From: Methanobacteriota archaeon
GTDB lineage: Archaea; Halobacteriota; Methanomicrobia; Methanomicrobiales; Methanospirillaceae
Length of the DNA: 6,988 nt
Assembly: GCA_009779205.1 (NCBI GenBank)
Contig: WRER01000036.1
Coordinates: 1-6,988, forward strand
Direction of reading: 5' to 3'
The first letter of the stretch is position 1, and each line of letters opens with the position of its first letter. Of the stretch, positions 1 through 5,709 are shown one piece after another. Made by a program: the position numbers and the translations under genes. The notes beneath the pieces were generated by a model. The model searched no databases and had not been told where the DNA came from. It was given only the letters and a program-made list of their open reading frames with translations.

Positions 1-1
1 A

Positions 2-382
2 TTCTTCGGAGTAAGCGAGCGTACAATGATCAAACTATTGCGTGAAGAACGTATACCAGCACGAAAAGTAGGTCGGGAATGGCGCTTTAGCAGAACAGCG
101 CTATTGCGCTGGTTGGGGGATGGTGATTCCGTTAATTATCTGAATCAAACCGAGCTATACCGAGTTGCCGATGACACAAAAGCGGAAATGCCGGATTTAC
201 TTAAGCAAATTGAGGAATCGCTTGAAAAATTGAAAGACAATGGTGGGAATATGCGCGAACTTTTACCGGAAATGGAGAAAGATGTTTACCTACCGGAAAA
301 CGCGACCTTGCGGGTCAGTTACAAGCGACAACGCGATATTGAAAAATTAACATTCAAGTTATTCTGGTTCAAAGGGGATTAA
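2..382 (+). CDS. Excisionase/MerR-like helix-turn-helix DNA-binding protein (5' end outside window)
   Basis: Small DNA-binding protein, probably a local regulator. The reading frame is open to the left edge: the codons before the ATG at 26 read FFGVSERT, which joins smoothly to MIKLLREERIPARKVGREWR. This is the classic excisionase/HTH_17 pattern (xxFGVSxRTVxxLxxxGxIPAxKVGxxWRF), so the true start lies upstream of the window and the ATG at 26 lies inside the recognition helix region. After the HTH (to about WRFSRTALLRWL) comes a charged segment with a likely amphipathic helix (LLKQIEESLEKLKDN) and a basic, aromatic tail ending WFKGD. I do not recognise the tail as a named domain. The stop is three bases before the TTG of the MFS gene, and its last codons contain that gene's Shine-Dalgarno, so the two are probably co-transcribed and coupled. 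By inference it controls its own unit; a phage excisionase role is less likely because no integrase is visible. Fold is well supported, function is not. Confidence 0.8.
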   Translation, partial: FFGVSERTMIKLLREERIPARKVGREWRFSRTALLRWLGDGDSVNYLNQTELYRVADDTKAEMPDLLKQIEESLEKLKDNGGNMRELLPEMEKDVYLPENATLRVSYKRQRDIEKLTFKLFWFKGD

Positions 383-385
383 GCG

Positions 386-1591
386 TTGGGTACGAAAGAC
401 AACAAGGCCAGAAAGATTAGGACAAATGTTCTCTTTCTCGGCTTGGTCAGTTTCTTCACCGATATCAGCACGGAGATGGTGTATCCGCTTATCCCACTGT
501 ATCTTATTGCGGCCTTTGGAGCTACGCCAGCTTTGATCGGTGTGATTGAGGGAATTGCAGAAAGCCTATCCAGCCTTTTGAAAGTATACAGCGGATATAT
601 CTCTGACAAGTTTCAGAAGAAAAAAGCTCTTGCTTTTGCGGGGTATTCAGCGGGGCTGTTTTATAAAATCATCTTGTTGATTGCAGGATCTTGGTCTGGT
701 GTTATGCTTGCGCGAATCGTTGACCGATCCGGCAAAGGTATCCGCACCGCACCTCGCGATGTCTTAATTAGCGAAAGTGCGGACCAGAACGAATTGGGAA
801 AAGCCTATGGGCTTCACAAAACGCTAGACAAGGCGGGTGCGGCTCTTGGTATTTTGATTACCTACTTCCTGCTAACAGGCGGGTTCAGTGATTACAAAAA
901 ACTGTTCATTATTTCAATCATTCCCGCTGTTTTGGGCTTGTGCATGTTCATGTTCATCAAAGAAACAAAAGTGGAGCATCCGTCAGTTTCGCAGCCTCGT
1001 TTTTGGAAAAGTCTGAAAGGATTAGATGGGCAGCTAAAACTATACCTGTTCGTCGTACTGTTGTTCACACTAGGCAATTCATCGAACGCTTTTTTGCTTC
1101 TAAAAGCTCAATCAGTTGGATTTGAAGACATTTCTGTCGTCTTGTTGTACTTCATCTATAGTATTACTGCATCAATTTTGTCGTTGCCCCTTGGAGGTTT
1201 GAGCGACCGGATAGGCCGCAAATCTTTGTTGGTATCCGGTTATTTAGTCTTTTCCATTGTTTATTTCGGCTTCGCTTTCGCATGGAATCAACCATTCTTA
1301 GTGGCAATGTTTGTGTTGTACGGGGTATACACGGCTATGATTACCGGAGTTGAGAGAGCATTTATAGCTGAGATTGCTCCATCCGAAATAAAAGGTACAA
1401 TGCTTGGTCTTCAATCGACCATAGCTGGAATCGCTCTGCTACCAGCAAGCCTCATAACGGGGTTTTTATGGGTTGCTTTCGGTTCAATGGTGGCGTTTGT
1501 GTTTGGAGCAATGCTCTCGCTTGCGGCTGCTCTCATCTTGTTAGTTTTTATGAACAATCAGGCATCATACAGGAAATCATCGAATTACTGA
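386..1591 (+). CDS. Major facilitator superfamily (MFS) transporter, TTG start
   Basis: Integral membrane secondary transporter of 401 aa, the usual MFS length, with about 12 hydrophobic segments in two halves. The loop 2-3 signature is GYISDKFQKKK (residues 70-80) and its counterpart in the second half is GGLSDRIGRK (270-279), both matching MFS motif A. A conserved-looking loop DRSGKGIRTAPRD (113-125) follows TM4, with GLHKTLDKAGAALG (142-155) next; these are typical of an uncharacterised MFS branch found in many anaerobes. Substrate cannot be told from sequence. The TTG start is chosen because AAAGGGG (371-377) sits 8 nt upstream, inside the end of the HTH gene, and because residue 11 onward leads straight into TM1. 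The gap to the HTH gene is 3 nt, implying one transcript, perhaps an efflux pump with its regulator. The gene converges on rps3ae. It may be of bacterial origin; that is inference from gene type and context. Confidence 0.9.
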   Translation: MGTKDNKARKIRTNVLFLGLVSFFTDISTEMVYPLIPLYLIAAFGATPALIGVIEGIAESLSSLLKVYSGYISDKFQKKKALAFAGYSAGLFYKIILLIAGSWSGVMLARIVDRSGKGIRTAPRDVLISESADQNELGKAYGLHKTLDKAGAALGILITYFLLTGGFSDYKKLFIISIIPAVLGLCMFMFIKETKVEHPSVSQPRFWKSLKGLDGQLKLYLFVVLLFTLGNSSNAFLLLKAQSVGFEDISVVLLYFIYSITASILSLPLGGLSDRIGRKSLLVSGYLVFSIVYFGFAFAWNQPFLVAMFVLYGVYTAMITGVERAFIAEIAPSEIKGTMLGLQSTIAGIALLPASLITGFLWVAFGSMVAFVFGAMLSLAAALILLVFMNNQASYRKSSNY

Positions 1592-1703
1592 CAGACTGGA
1601 AAGCGAGGTCGGCAGTGGAAATCAGTCCAAATCTGTCGCAAATGGAGAAATTGCCTGTATTTTGGGTGTGGTAGATTCCACACCTTTACAGGTTAGAACA
1701 TCT
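1590..1703. terminator. Convergent intergenic dyads, possible two-way terminator
   Basis: The 112-bp gap between the MFS stop and the rps3ae stop holds two dyads. The stronger has arms CCTGTA (1654-1659) plus GGTGTGG (1665-1671), loop TAGATT, then CCACACC (1678-1684) plus TACAGG (1687-1692), with a 5/2-nt internal bulge. A weaker one has GACAGA (1590-1595) against TCTGTC (1632-1637) and TGGA (1597-1600) against TCCA (1626-1629). Neither is followed by a clear T run on either strand, so a bacterial-type intrinsic terminator is not shown. Location between convergent genes makes a transcript-end role plausible. Confidence 0.4.
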
Positions 1704-2297
1704 CTATACCTTTTTTGGAAGTTCTACTTTAGACTTAATTATCTCAACACGCCGGGTTGGGAAGATCTCCTTTGCTTTCTTAAAGAATTCCTTTGAGATA
1801 TCACCTGAAATAATGCCGTTCACCAGCAGATTCAGATCACTGGATGTTCCGAGTTTTAATGTCTCGTCAATAAGCAAGCGGCGGAGCTCGTGTTGTTGAC
1901 TGTCATTTGCTCGAGAGAGAGTAAAACATGTGACAGTCAATCTCGTCTTCCGTCCATCCTGGGTAACAAATGCGACATGTGCATCGATACGTGAGGTTCT
2001 GCGTTTGATAAGTGATCGAATATAATCACGGGTGACTTCGTGGCCAATAAAGTCTGTGTTTGCTGAATCTCCTGCAACAGATGTAATTGAGAATTTCATC
2101 TTGATATGTTGCTTTGAGTAGTCGTTTGCAATCTCTGAGAGCTGCGTAACCATGACCCGTCCAATCAGCTTCTCCGGGTCGTTAGCAACCGTATCTCCGA
2201 GATATGCTCTTCCGATATTATCTGGTGTGTAAACTTTATACCAGCTTTTTGCTTTCCATCCTTCTATTCTTCGTCCAATTTGTTTTTTCTTTGCCAT
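1704..2297 (-). CDS. rps3ae: 30S ribosomal protein S3Ae (eS1)
   Basis: Archaeal/eukaryotic-type small subunit protein, located on the 30S platform near the mRNA exit. The 197-aa length is normal for archaea. The basic N-terminus MAKKKQIGRR leads into EGWKAKSWYKVYTP, the family's recognisable opening, followed by IGRAYLGDT and the VMVTQLSEI segment. The middle holds VTRDYIRSLIKRRTSRID, and the protein ends in a basic PKKV. The ATG at 2297 has the ribosome site GAGGAG (2306-2311 on the complement) 8 nt upstream, which supports this start. It is the last gene of the rps15-recJ-pcc1-rps3ae operon, 40 nt after pcc1. That gap is AT-rich and has an ATATAATG-like stretch, so a minor internal promoter cannot be excluded, though I do not call one. 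No oddities seen. Confidence 0.96.
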   Translation of the reverse strand: MAKKKQIGRRIEGWKAKSWYKVYTPDNIGRAYLGDTVANDPEKLIGRVMVTQLSEIANDYSKQHIKMKFSITSVAGDSANTDFIGHEVTRDYIRSLIKRRTSRIDAHVAFVTQDGRKTRLTVTCFTLSRANDSQQHELRRLLIDETLKLGTSSDLNLLVNGIISGDISKEFFKKAKEIFPTRRVEIIKSKVELPKKV

Positions 2298-2337
2298 AAT
2301 TCATTCTCCTCAATTATTCAAAATTCATTATATTGAC

Positions 2338-2562
2338 TTATTCCATCTTTTTTGAAGTACTCATCTCATCTGCCACGGTCAGATTCATCAGATAATCATC
2401 CATTGTCGCAATAACCCTGGAAAAGGCAGTGCCTGTGATTGTTGTAATCACATGCCCATCGAGATTCACTGTCTCCATATCTGGCATATTATCAGTCTTG
2501 ATTGCTGCTGCAACACATGCTGCATCTTCATGCTGTGTTGAGATCATGAGAGAGATCTTCAT
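2338..2562 (-). CDS. pcc1: KEOPS complex Pcc1-type subunit
   Basis: Small 74-aa protein matching the Pcc1 fold in length and pattern. A first strand (KISLMIST) is followed by a helix with AACVAAAIKTDN, strands METVNLDGHVITTITG, then the long C-terminal helix SRVIATMDDYLMNLTVADEM. The order of IKPDN-like motif, central strands and final helix is what marks Pcc1. In archaea Pcc1 is the dimerisation module of KEOPS (with Kae1, Bud32, Cgi121), which makes the t6A modification at position 37 of ANN-decoding tRNAs; this role comes from family knowledge. Its ATG overlaps the TGA of the RecJ-like gene (ATGA, 2562-2559), and GAGG lies about 7 nt upstream within that gene, so translation is probably coupled. 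The protein is divergent enough that a homologue search would be useful, but position before rps3ae supports the call. Confidence 0.82.
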   Translation of the reverse strand: MKISLMISTQHEDAACVAAAIKTDNMPDMETVNLDGHVITTITGTAFSRVIATMDDYLMNLTVADEMSTSKKME

Positions 2563-3824
2563 GCAAGCGCCTCACGCATATCTGCCATAAAGGCCGCAAT
2601 CTCATCTGCCGGAATAGTCGCTCCTGCACGGGAAAAGTGTCCTCCGCCAAATCCGTGATACTTCTTTGCAAGCTCACTGGCATATATGCCTAGATTGACT
2701 CCTTTTGTACCTACATCTCGAAGCGAGACTCGCACCTGGTTTTCACATGTTGTTCCAAGAACTGCGATAGGGCCTTGTCTTGGGTATGAATTCCAGATTG
2801 CATCTGCAATATCACTAACCAACGAAGATTCGTCTGTTTGAAACACAAAAAGCGTTTCATCTCCAGCTTTCACACGGTCTTGTGCATGGATTCTATTCAT
2901 CTCAGCGATGATGCGCATTTGATAGGTATGTGCCGCGTCAAATGCTGCATCTGGAGCCATTGGAGCCCGCATTGCAACTGCCAGTGCCTCACTTGAAGCA
3001 CCACTTTTTGCACAGGTATCAAGCAGAATACACATTGTATGTGCATCTGCAATGGTTTCTCGCGTGAGTGTATATGTATCACCGTACAGGCAGCACATCT
3101 GATCATATCCAGCATAAGGAATTGCACACATTACCAGAAGGGAAGACACCAGTGTTGTGTCCTGGCTCCTGTCCATGTCAGAGTAACTCTTTCCTTTCTT
3201 CTTGGCAACCTTCGCAAAAAGAGACACTATCGCATCTTTATCTCCGGAATATCCTGCAAAGTATGGCTTTGTACTCCAGAGAATCTTTTCTTCAAGCGTT
3301 CTCCCTCCAAGGCACAGCCCGTGTGCATGCTCAACGATGCCAGTCGCAATCGCTTCTTGGCAGATCTCTTTGTTTTTCCCAATCATCTCTTGATGATCGC
3401 CCAATGTACCAACAATGACAAGTCCACAGAGATCGCGATTATCACCAAGTGCGTTTGCAACGATATACGCAGCCCCTGCTCCTGAAAGCTCTGTATCTCC
3501 GTTCATATTATGAAGACGCGGATTTACATGCATTGGTCCTTTAAACAAGGGATTATGATGATCAATTACCATTGCAGACTCAGGCAGATCTGAAAGACTG
3601 GATCCCAGATCACAGAGCAGGACTGAATCATCTGGCAGAGTATTTACTTCGATGCGGGATTGTGCTCTGACACGAAATCGTACTCCTGCTCTGTAGAGAG
3701 CTGTGCCCATAATAGCACCGGCAGCAATGCCATCTGCATCAGAGTGACAGATCAGTTCAATGAACTCATGACGTTTTATTTCGTCAGCAAGTTCATGTGC
3801 AGCATCTTCAATGGTGACGGACAT
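2559..3824 (-). CDS. RecJ-like DHH/DHHA1 phosphoesterase (archaeal GAN-type ssDNA/RNA exonuclease)
   Basis: DHH-superfamily nuclease of 421 aa. Metal-binding motifs are in order: HSDADGIAAG (residues 27-36), LLCDLGS with Asp72, the name motif DHH at 88-90 (VIDHHNP), and GDHQ at 142-145. A GDTELSGAGAAY segment (109-120) lies between DHH and GDHQ. The C-terminal DHHA1 nucleic-acid-binding domain ends with GGGHFSRAGA (393-402). Archaeal relatives act as 5'-3' ssDNA exonucleases that bind GINS of the CMG helicase (GAN) or as RNA/mismatch-processing nucleases; which one this is cannot be settled here. The start MSVTIEDAAHEL is preferred: the same frame stays open 30 codons further upstream, but that part overlaps the end of rps15 and has unrelated, cysteine-rich composition. 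The chosen ATG is 4 nt after the rps15 stop and lacks a strong Shine-Dalgarno, so re-initiation after S15 is likely. It overlaps pcc1 by 4 nt. Confidence 0.92.
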   Translation of the reverse strand: MSVTIEDAAHELADEIKRHEFIELICHSDADGIAAGAIMGTALYRAGVRFRVRAQSRIEVNTLPDDSVLLCDLGSSLSDLPESAMVIDHHNPLFKGPMHVNPRLHNMNGDTELSGAGAAYIVANALGDNRDLCGLVIVGTLGDHQEMIGKNKEICQEAIATGIVEHAHGLCLGGRTLEEKILWSTKPYFAGYSGDKDAIVSLFAKVAKKKGKSYSDMDRSQDTTLVSSLLVMCAIPYAGYDQMCCLYGDTYTLTRETIADAHTMCILLDTCAKSGASSEALAVAMRAPMAPDAAFDAAHTYQMRIIAEMNRIHAQDRVKAGDETLFVFQTDESSLVSDIADAIWNSYPRQGPIAVLGTTCENQVRVSLRDVGTKGVNLGIYASELAKKYHGFGGGHFSRAGATIPADEIAAFMADMREALA

Positions 3825-3828
3825 ATAT

Positions 3829-4287
3829 CTAGCGTGAAAGCAGAATTTCTGCAGTATCTGGTTTGTATACCCAGCCGCTTGGCAGGCGCTTTGAGCGAAT
3901 ATAATATTTAACAAGTCGACGAACTTTTGATTCCGTTAACATGAGCTGACGTTTGTTGTGGAAGTCTTTTTTGTTTTCTTCAAGGTGTTTTCGCATACGA
4001 AGAGCTCGTGTCATCAGGTTTCGGAGATCCTCTGGGATCTCGGATTCAAGATTATTCTCTCTCAAGATGTCGTCAACTCTCTTTCCTGTTGCAAGCTTGA
4101 CGCTTGGAACTGCGTATTTGTCACGTAAGATAAGCCCGATCTCCGCACTTTGAAGACCTTGCTTTTTCATGTCAACAACTAATTTTTCGATCTGTTCTTT
4201 GTTCTGGTTAGACCATTCCGGTGCCTCTGTCCGGTGTGGTCTGACTGAACTTGATACGCCCTTACGTCGGGCATACATTCGTGCCAT
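3829..4287 (-). CDS. rps15: 30S ribosomal protein S15 (uS15)
   Basis: Small-subunit protein of the uS15 family, which binds the 16S rRNA central domain near h22. The 152-aa length is typical for the archaeal form, which carries an N-terminal extension before the uS15 core. The N-terminus MARMYARRKGVSSS and the RTEAPEW motif are family hallmarks. Next come the LILRDKYAVPSVK loop, the RALRMRKHLEENKKDFHNKR helix and the C-terminal RRLVKYYIRSKRLPSGW. The start at 4287 is preferred over an open extension of 24 codons because AGGAGG (4297-4302) lies 9 nt upstream and the extension has no family character. It is the first gene of the operon; the upstream leader has a TATA-like box and a hairpin abutting the ribosome site. 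Confidence 0.97.
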   Translation of the reverse strand: MARMYARRKGVSSSVRPHRTEAPEWSNQNKEQIEKLVVDMKKQGLQSAEIGLILRDKYAVPSVKLATGKRVDDILRENNLESEIPEDLRNLMTRALRMRKHLEENKKDFHNKRQLMLTESKVRRLVKYYIRSKRLPSGWVYKPDTAEILLSR

Positions 4288-4296
4288 GTGAATTAA

Positions 4297-4302
4297 CCTC
4301 CT
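4297..4302 (-). promoter_or_regulatory. Shine-Dalgarno of rps15
   Basis: Reads AGGAGG on the minus strand, 9 nt before the ATG at 4287. It decides the S15 start against the longer open frame. The hairpin at 4303-4318 ends on the base next to it. Confidence 0.85.
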
Positions 4303-4318
4303 GATCACAGTAGTGATC
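4303..4318 (-). promoter_or_regulatory. Perfect hairpin in the rps15 leader, abutting the ribosome site
   Basis: On the transcript: GATCAC, loop TACT, GTGATC, a perfect 6-bp stem with a 4-nt loop, followed with no gap by AGGAGG. A run of six U (complement of 4326-4331) lies 7 nt upstream. A folded stem here would hinder 30S access, so translational control is a fair guess, by analogy with leader autoregulation known for bacterial S15. It could equally be a DNA operator, since the arms form a dyad. Structure is seen; role is inference. Confidence 0.45.
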
Positions 4319-4364
4319 CAACGGGAAAAAAGCCAAGTAGTACCGTTTGCATACCGCATTGAAG

Positions 4365-4372
4365 TTGTATAA
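4365..4372 (-). promoter_or_regulatory. Probable TATA box for the rps15 operon
   Basis: The minus strand reads TTATACAA, about 80 nt before the S15 ATG. Transcription would start near 4340-4345 and give a leader of about 55 nt containing the hairpin and the Shine-Dalgarno. No convincing BRE is seen upstream. It is the best TATA-like match in the 120 nt before the gene. Confidence 0.4.
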
Positions 4373-4853
4373 GAAATAATTCAGATCACTGCAATTGCGT
4401 GCAATTGTCTCGTATACTGACCCTGGTAATCCCAAAGCCACAACAGTGGTGGCCGTAACATTGATGTCACGTCGGATGTACTTCTGTCAGCACCATATTT
4501 TGAGTGCTCATATACTTTCCACGGGTGTTATATTAAAAGTAGTGTTGCATTTGAGGTATGGTCAAATATCGATAAAAGATTTCCCTATAAAATAATAGAA
4601 TGCTTTGAATTAATTTGACTTCTAATGATGTGAAGTTGCTTTGTATGTGCACACTCTCATGCGGAATTTAGGATATACAGCGGTGTTAAGCTACTGCTAC
4701 TCGATGCATATTTATGCAATGGGTGCTAATAATGTTTAAAAGCTTGAGCCCGATAAAAAGAACAATTATGCTAGTGTTTACGTTATATATTAATATATGA
4801 TTTATAATAATATTGTTGAAACATTCAACTGGCAATTATTCTCTTTTTTCGAG
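4373..4853. other. AT-rich intergenic spacer without a supported gene
   Basis: This stretch separates the divergent rps15 and PAS genes. I find no tRNA-like cloverleaf, no T-loop motif and no ORF with protein-like composition; the 66-codon frame at 4395-4595 has no ribosome site or family character. It holds a tandem GCAATTG pair (4391-4397 and 4401-4407), a near-palindrome TGCATA-TT-TATGCA (4705-4718) and a 14-bp perfect AT palindrome (4785-4798). AT content rises strongly toward the PAS gene. It may hold regulatory sites or a small RNA, but the sequence alone does not show one. Confidence 0.5.
4391..4407. repeat. Tandem GCAATTG sites spaced one helical turn
   Basis: GCAATTG at 4391-4397 and again at 4401-4407, 10 bp start to start. 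The core CAATTG is itself a palindrome, so both copies present the same face of the helix. They lie just upstream of the putative rps15 TATA box, a position where an archaeal activator could bind. A further GATCAC (4384-4389), as in the leader hairpin arm, is adjacent. Confidence 0.35.
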
Positions 4854-4861
4854 TTTATATA
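4854..4861 (+). promoter_or_regulatory. Archaeal TATA box for the PAS gene
   Basis: TTTATATA is a consensus-quality archaeal TATA box, 59 nt from its last base to the ATG at 4920. Transcription would start near 4882-4886, giving a leader of about 35 nt with a weak AGGT (4909-4912) 7 nt before the start. The upstream BRE position (TTTTTTCGAG) is not purine-rich, so the match is of the TATA element only. Confidence 0.6.
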
Positions 4862-4919
4862 ATTTGAAACGGTTTTAAAATTTTTTGTTACAAGATTTTT
4901 GGGAATTTAGGTTGCACGT

Positions 4920-5552
4920 ATGGAAACAATAACTATCATCTTGATTTTTGTAGGTGTGTTCGCCTTACTCATGATTTGGTTTGTAACTGGGTTATTTTCC
5001 GAAAAATTTCGCTCTAAATCGTTAAATTTGACCTTACAAGACAAATTAAGCATTATCTCTGCACAAAATGTTGCATTAACCGCATTAGAATCTGAGATTC
5101 ACAATCAATCTGTTGCACTGCGCAATCTCGAAGAAAAATGCATCACACAGGGCAATGTCATAGCTGCACTCGTGGAGGCGTCTGCTCATGGTATGCTCAC
5201 TGTTGACTCTGATATGTGTATTCGCCATTTTAATAAACAGTTCTGCGACATGTGGGATCTGTCAGAGGAGAACATTCATGTTGGAACGAGGGTATATACC
5301 ATTTTACAACATTGCATGGAAAAAGCGTTCGAACCTGAGGTATTTCTCCAGAATCACCACAAAATTAATCATTCGCAAGATCTGATCTGGAATGCTGAGG
5401 TCCATCTGTCAGACAACAAGATCTTCCAGAGTTCTTCCTCTCCCATACGGGGATTGGATGGCACATATTATGGTCGGATCTGGGAATTTGTTGATGTCAC
5501 TGAATGCATTCAGGACGAACAAAGGCTTTTTGAAGCATATTTATACAATTGA
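4920..5552 (+). CDS. Single-TM membrane-anchored PAS sensor protein without output domain
   Basis: Predicted 210-aa membrane sensor. Residues 4-26 form one hydrophobic helix with no charged residue. Residues 35-80 are coiled-coil-like (LNLTLQDKLSI, LTALESEIHNQSVALRNLEEK). Residues 80-200 form a PAS domain: VEASAHGMLTVDSD, then IRHFNKQFCDMWDLS, the beta strands LIWNAEVHLSD and SSSPIRGLDGTYYGRIWEFVDVTE, the last being the usual PAS exit motif. Methanomicrobial genomes carry many PAS proteins linked to histidine kinases; here no HisKA, HATPase, GGDEF or receiver domain follows, and the frame stops about 15 residues after the PAS motif. Downstream bases continue in protein-like fashion in other frames, so the C-terminus may be frameshifted (separate entry). 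The ligand cannot be predicted. No partner gene is adjacent; it converges on fen1. The ATG is supported by the TATA box and short leader. Confidence 0.8.
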   Translation: METITIILIFVGVFALLMIWFVTGLFSEKFRSKSLNLTLQDKLSIISAQNVALTALESEIHNQSVALRNLEEKCITQGNVIAALVEASAHGMLTVDSDMCIRHFNKQFCDMWDLSEENIHVGTRVYTILQHCMEKAFEPEVFLQNHHKINHSQDLIWNAEVHLSDNKIFQSSSSPIRGLDGTYYGRIWEFVDVTECIQDEQRLFEAYLYN

Positions 5553-5674
5553 AGTCCAATATAAAGAATTGGCAACGAGCACACACTGCGCTGATTCAGA
5601 AGGACAGTCAACTCGCCTTAGAACTTGAAGGTGATCGATTCGATATTACGGTTCCCTCTGGGTATTGGAAGTGA
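5551..5674 (+). pseudogene. Possible frameshifted C-terminal tail of the PAS protein
   Basis: After the PAS stop (5550-5552) the bases still read as coiled-coil-like protein, but in shifted frames. One frame gives EVQYKELAT (5551-5577); the next gives AHTALIQKDSQLALELEG and continues to a stop at 5672-5674. Joined, ELAT-AHTALIQKD makes a smooth heptad pattern that would extend the PAS exit helix by about 40 residues. Two shifts in the same direction would be needed, near 5545-5551 and near 5578. This could be gene decay, sequencing error or chance. There is no start codon or ribosome site for an independent gene. Confidence 0.35.
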
Positions 5675-5686
5675 GAGTAACCCTCT

Positions 5687-5700
5687 GGCAGGCAGGCAGG
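5687..5700. repeat. (GGCA) tetranucleotide microrepeat
   Basis: GGCAGGCAGGCAGG, three and a half units, in the 35-nt gap between the shifted PAS tail and the fen1 stop. An 8-bp direct repeat CCCTCTGG occurs at 5654-5661 and 5681-5688, the second copy running into the microrepeat. It looks like a slippage tract; no function is evident. Confidence 0.6.
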
Positions 5701-5709
5701 TAAGTTGAT

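Noticed and set aside
1..382. Phage or integrative element excisionase (xis)
   Set aside because: The HTH belongs to the excisionase-like family, but no integrase, att repeat or tRNA is in the window, and the partner gene is a transporter.
2298..2337. Internal promoter (ATATAATG) before rps3ae
   Set aside because: It would leave almost no leader, and the tight operon layout explains expression without it.
3039..3485. Plus-strand frames of 148 and 116 aa opposite the RecJ-like gene
   Set aside because: Antisense shadows of a strongly supported gene; no ribosome site and no domain-like pattern.
3825..3914. 30-residue N-terminal extension of the RecJ-like protein
   Set aside because: It overlaps the 3' end of rps15 in another frame and is cysteine-rich without family character. 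The family start pattern fits the ATG at 3824.
4288..4359. 24-residue N-terminal extension of S15
   Set aside because: It would run across the Shine-Dalgarno and leader hairpin. MARMYARRKG at 4287 is the family's normal start and has AGGAGG 9 nt upstream.
4395..4595. 66-aa plus-strand frame in the intergenic spacer
   Set aside because: No ribosome site, no family pattern, and low-complexity AT-driven composition.
4620..4680. Possible C/D-box small RNA from an ATGATGT motif
   Set aside because: A C-box-like motif is present near 4625, but no CTGA D box occurs at a suitable distance downstream.
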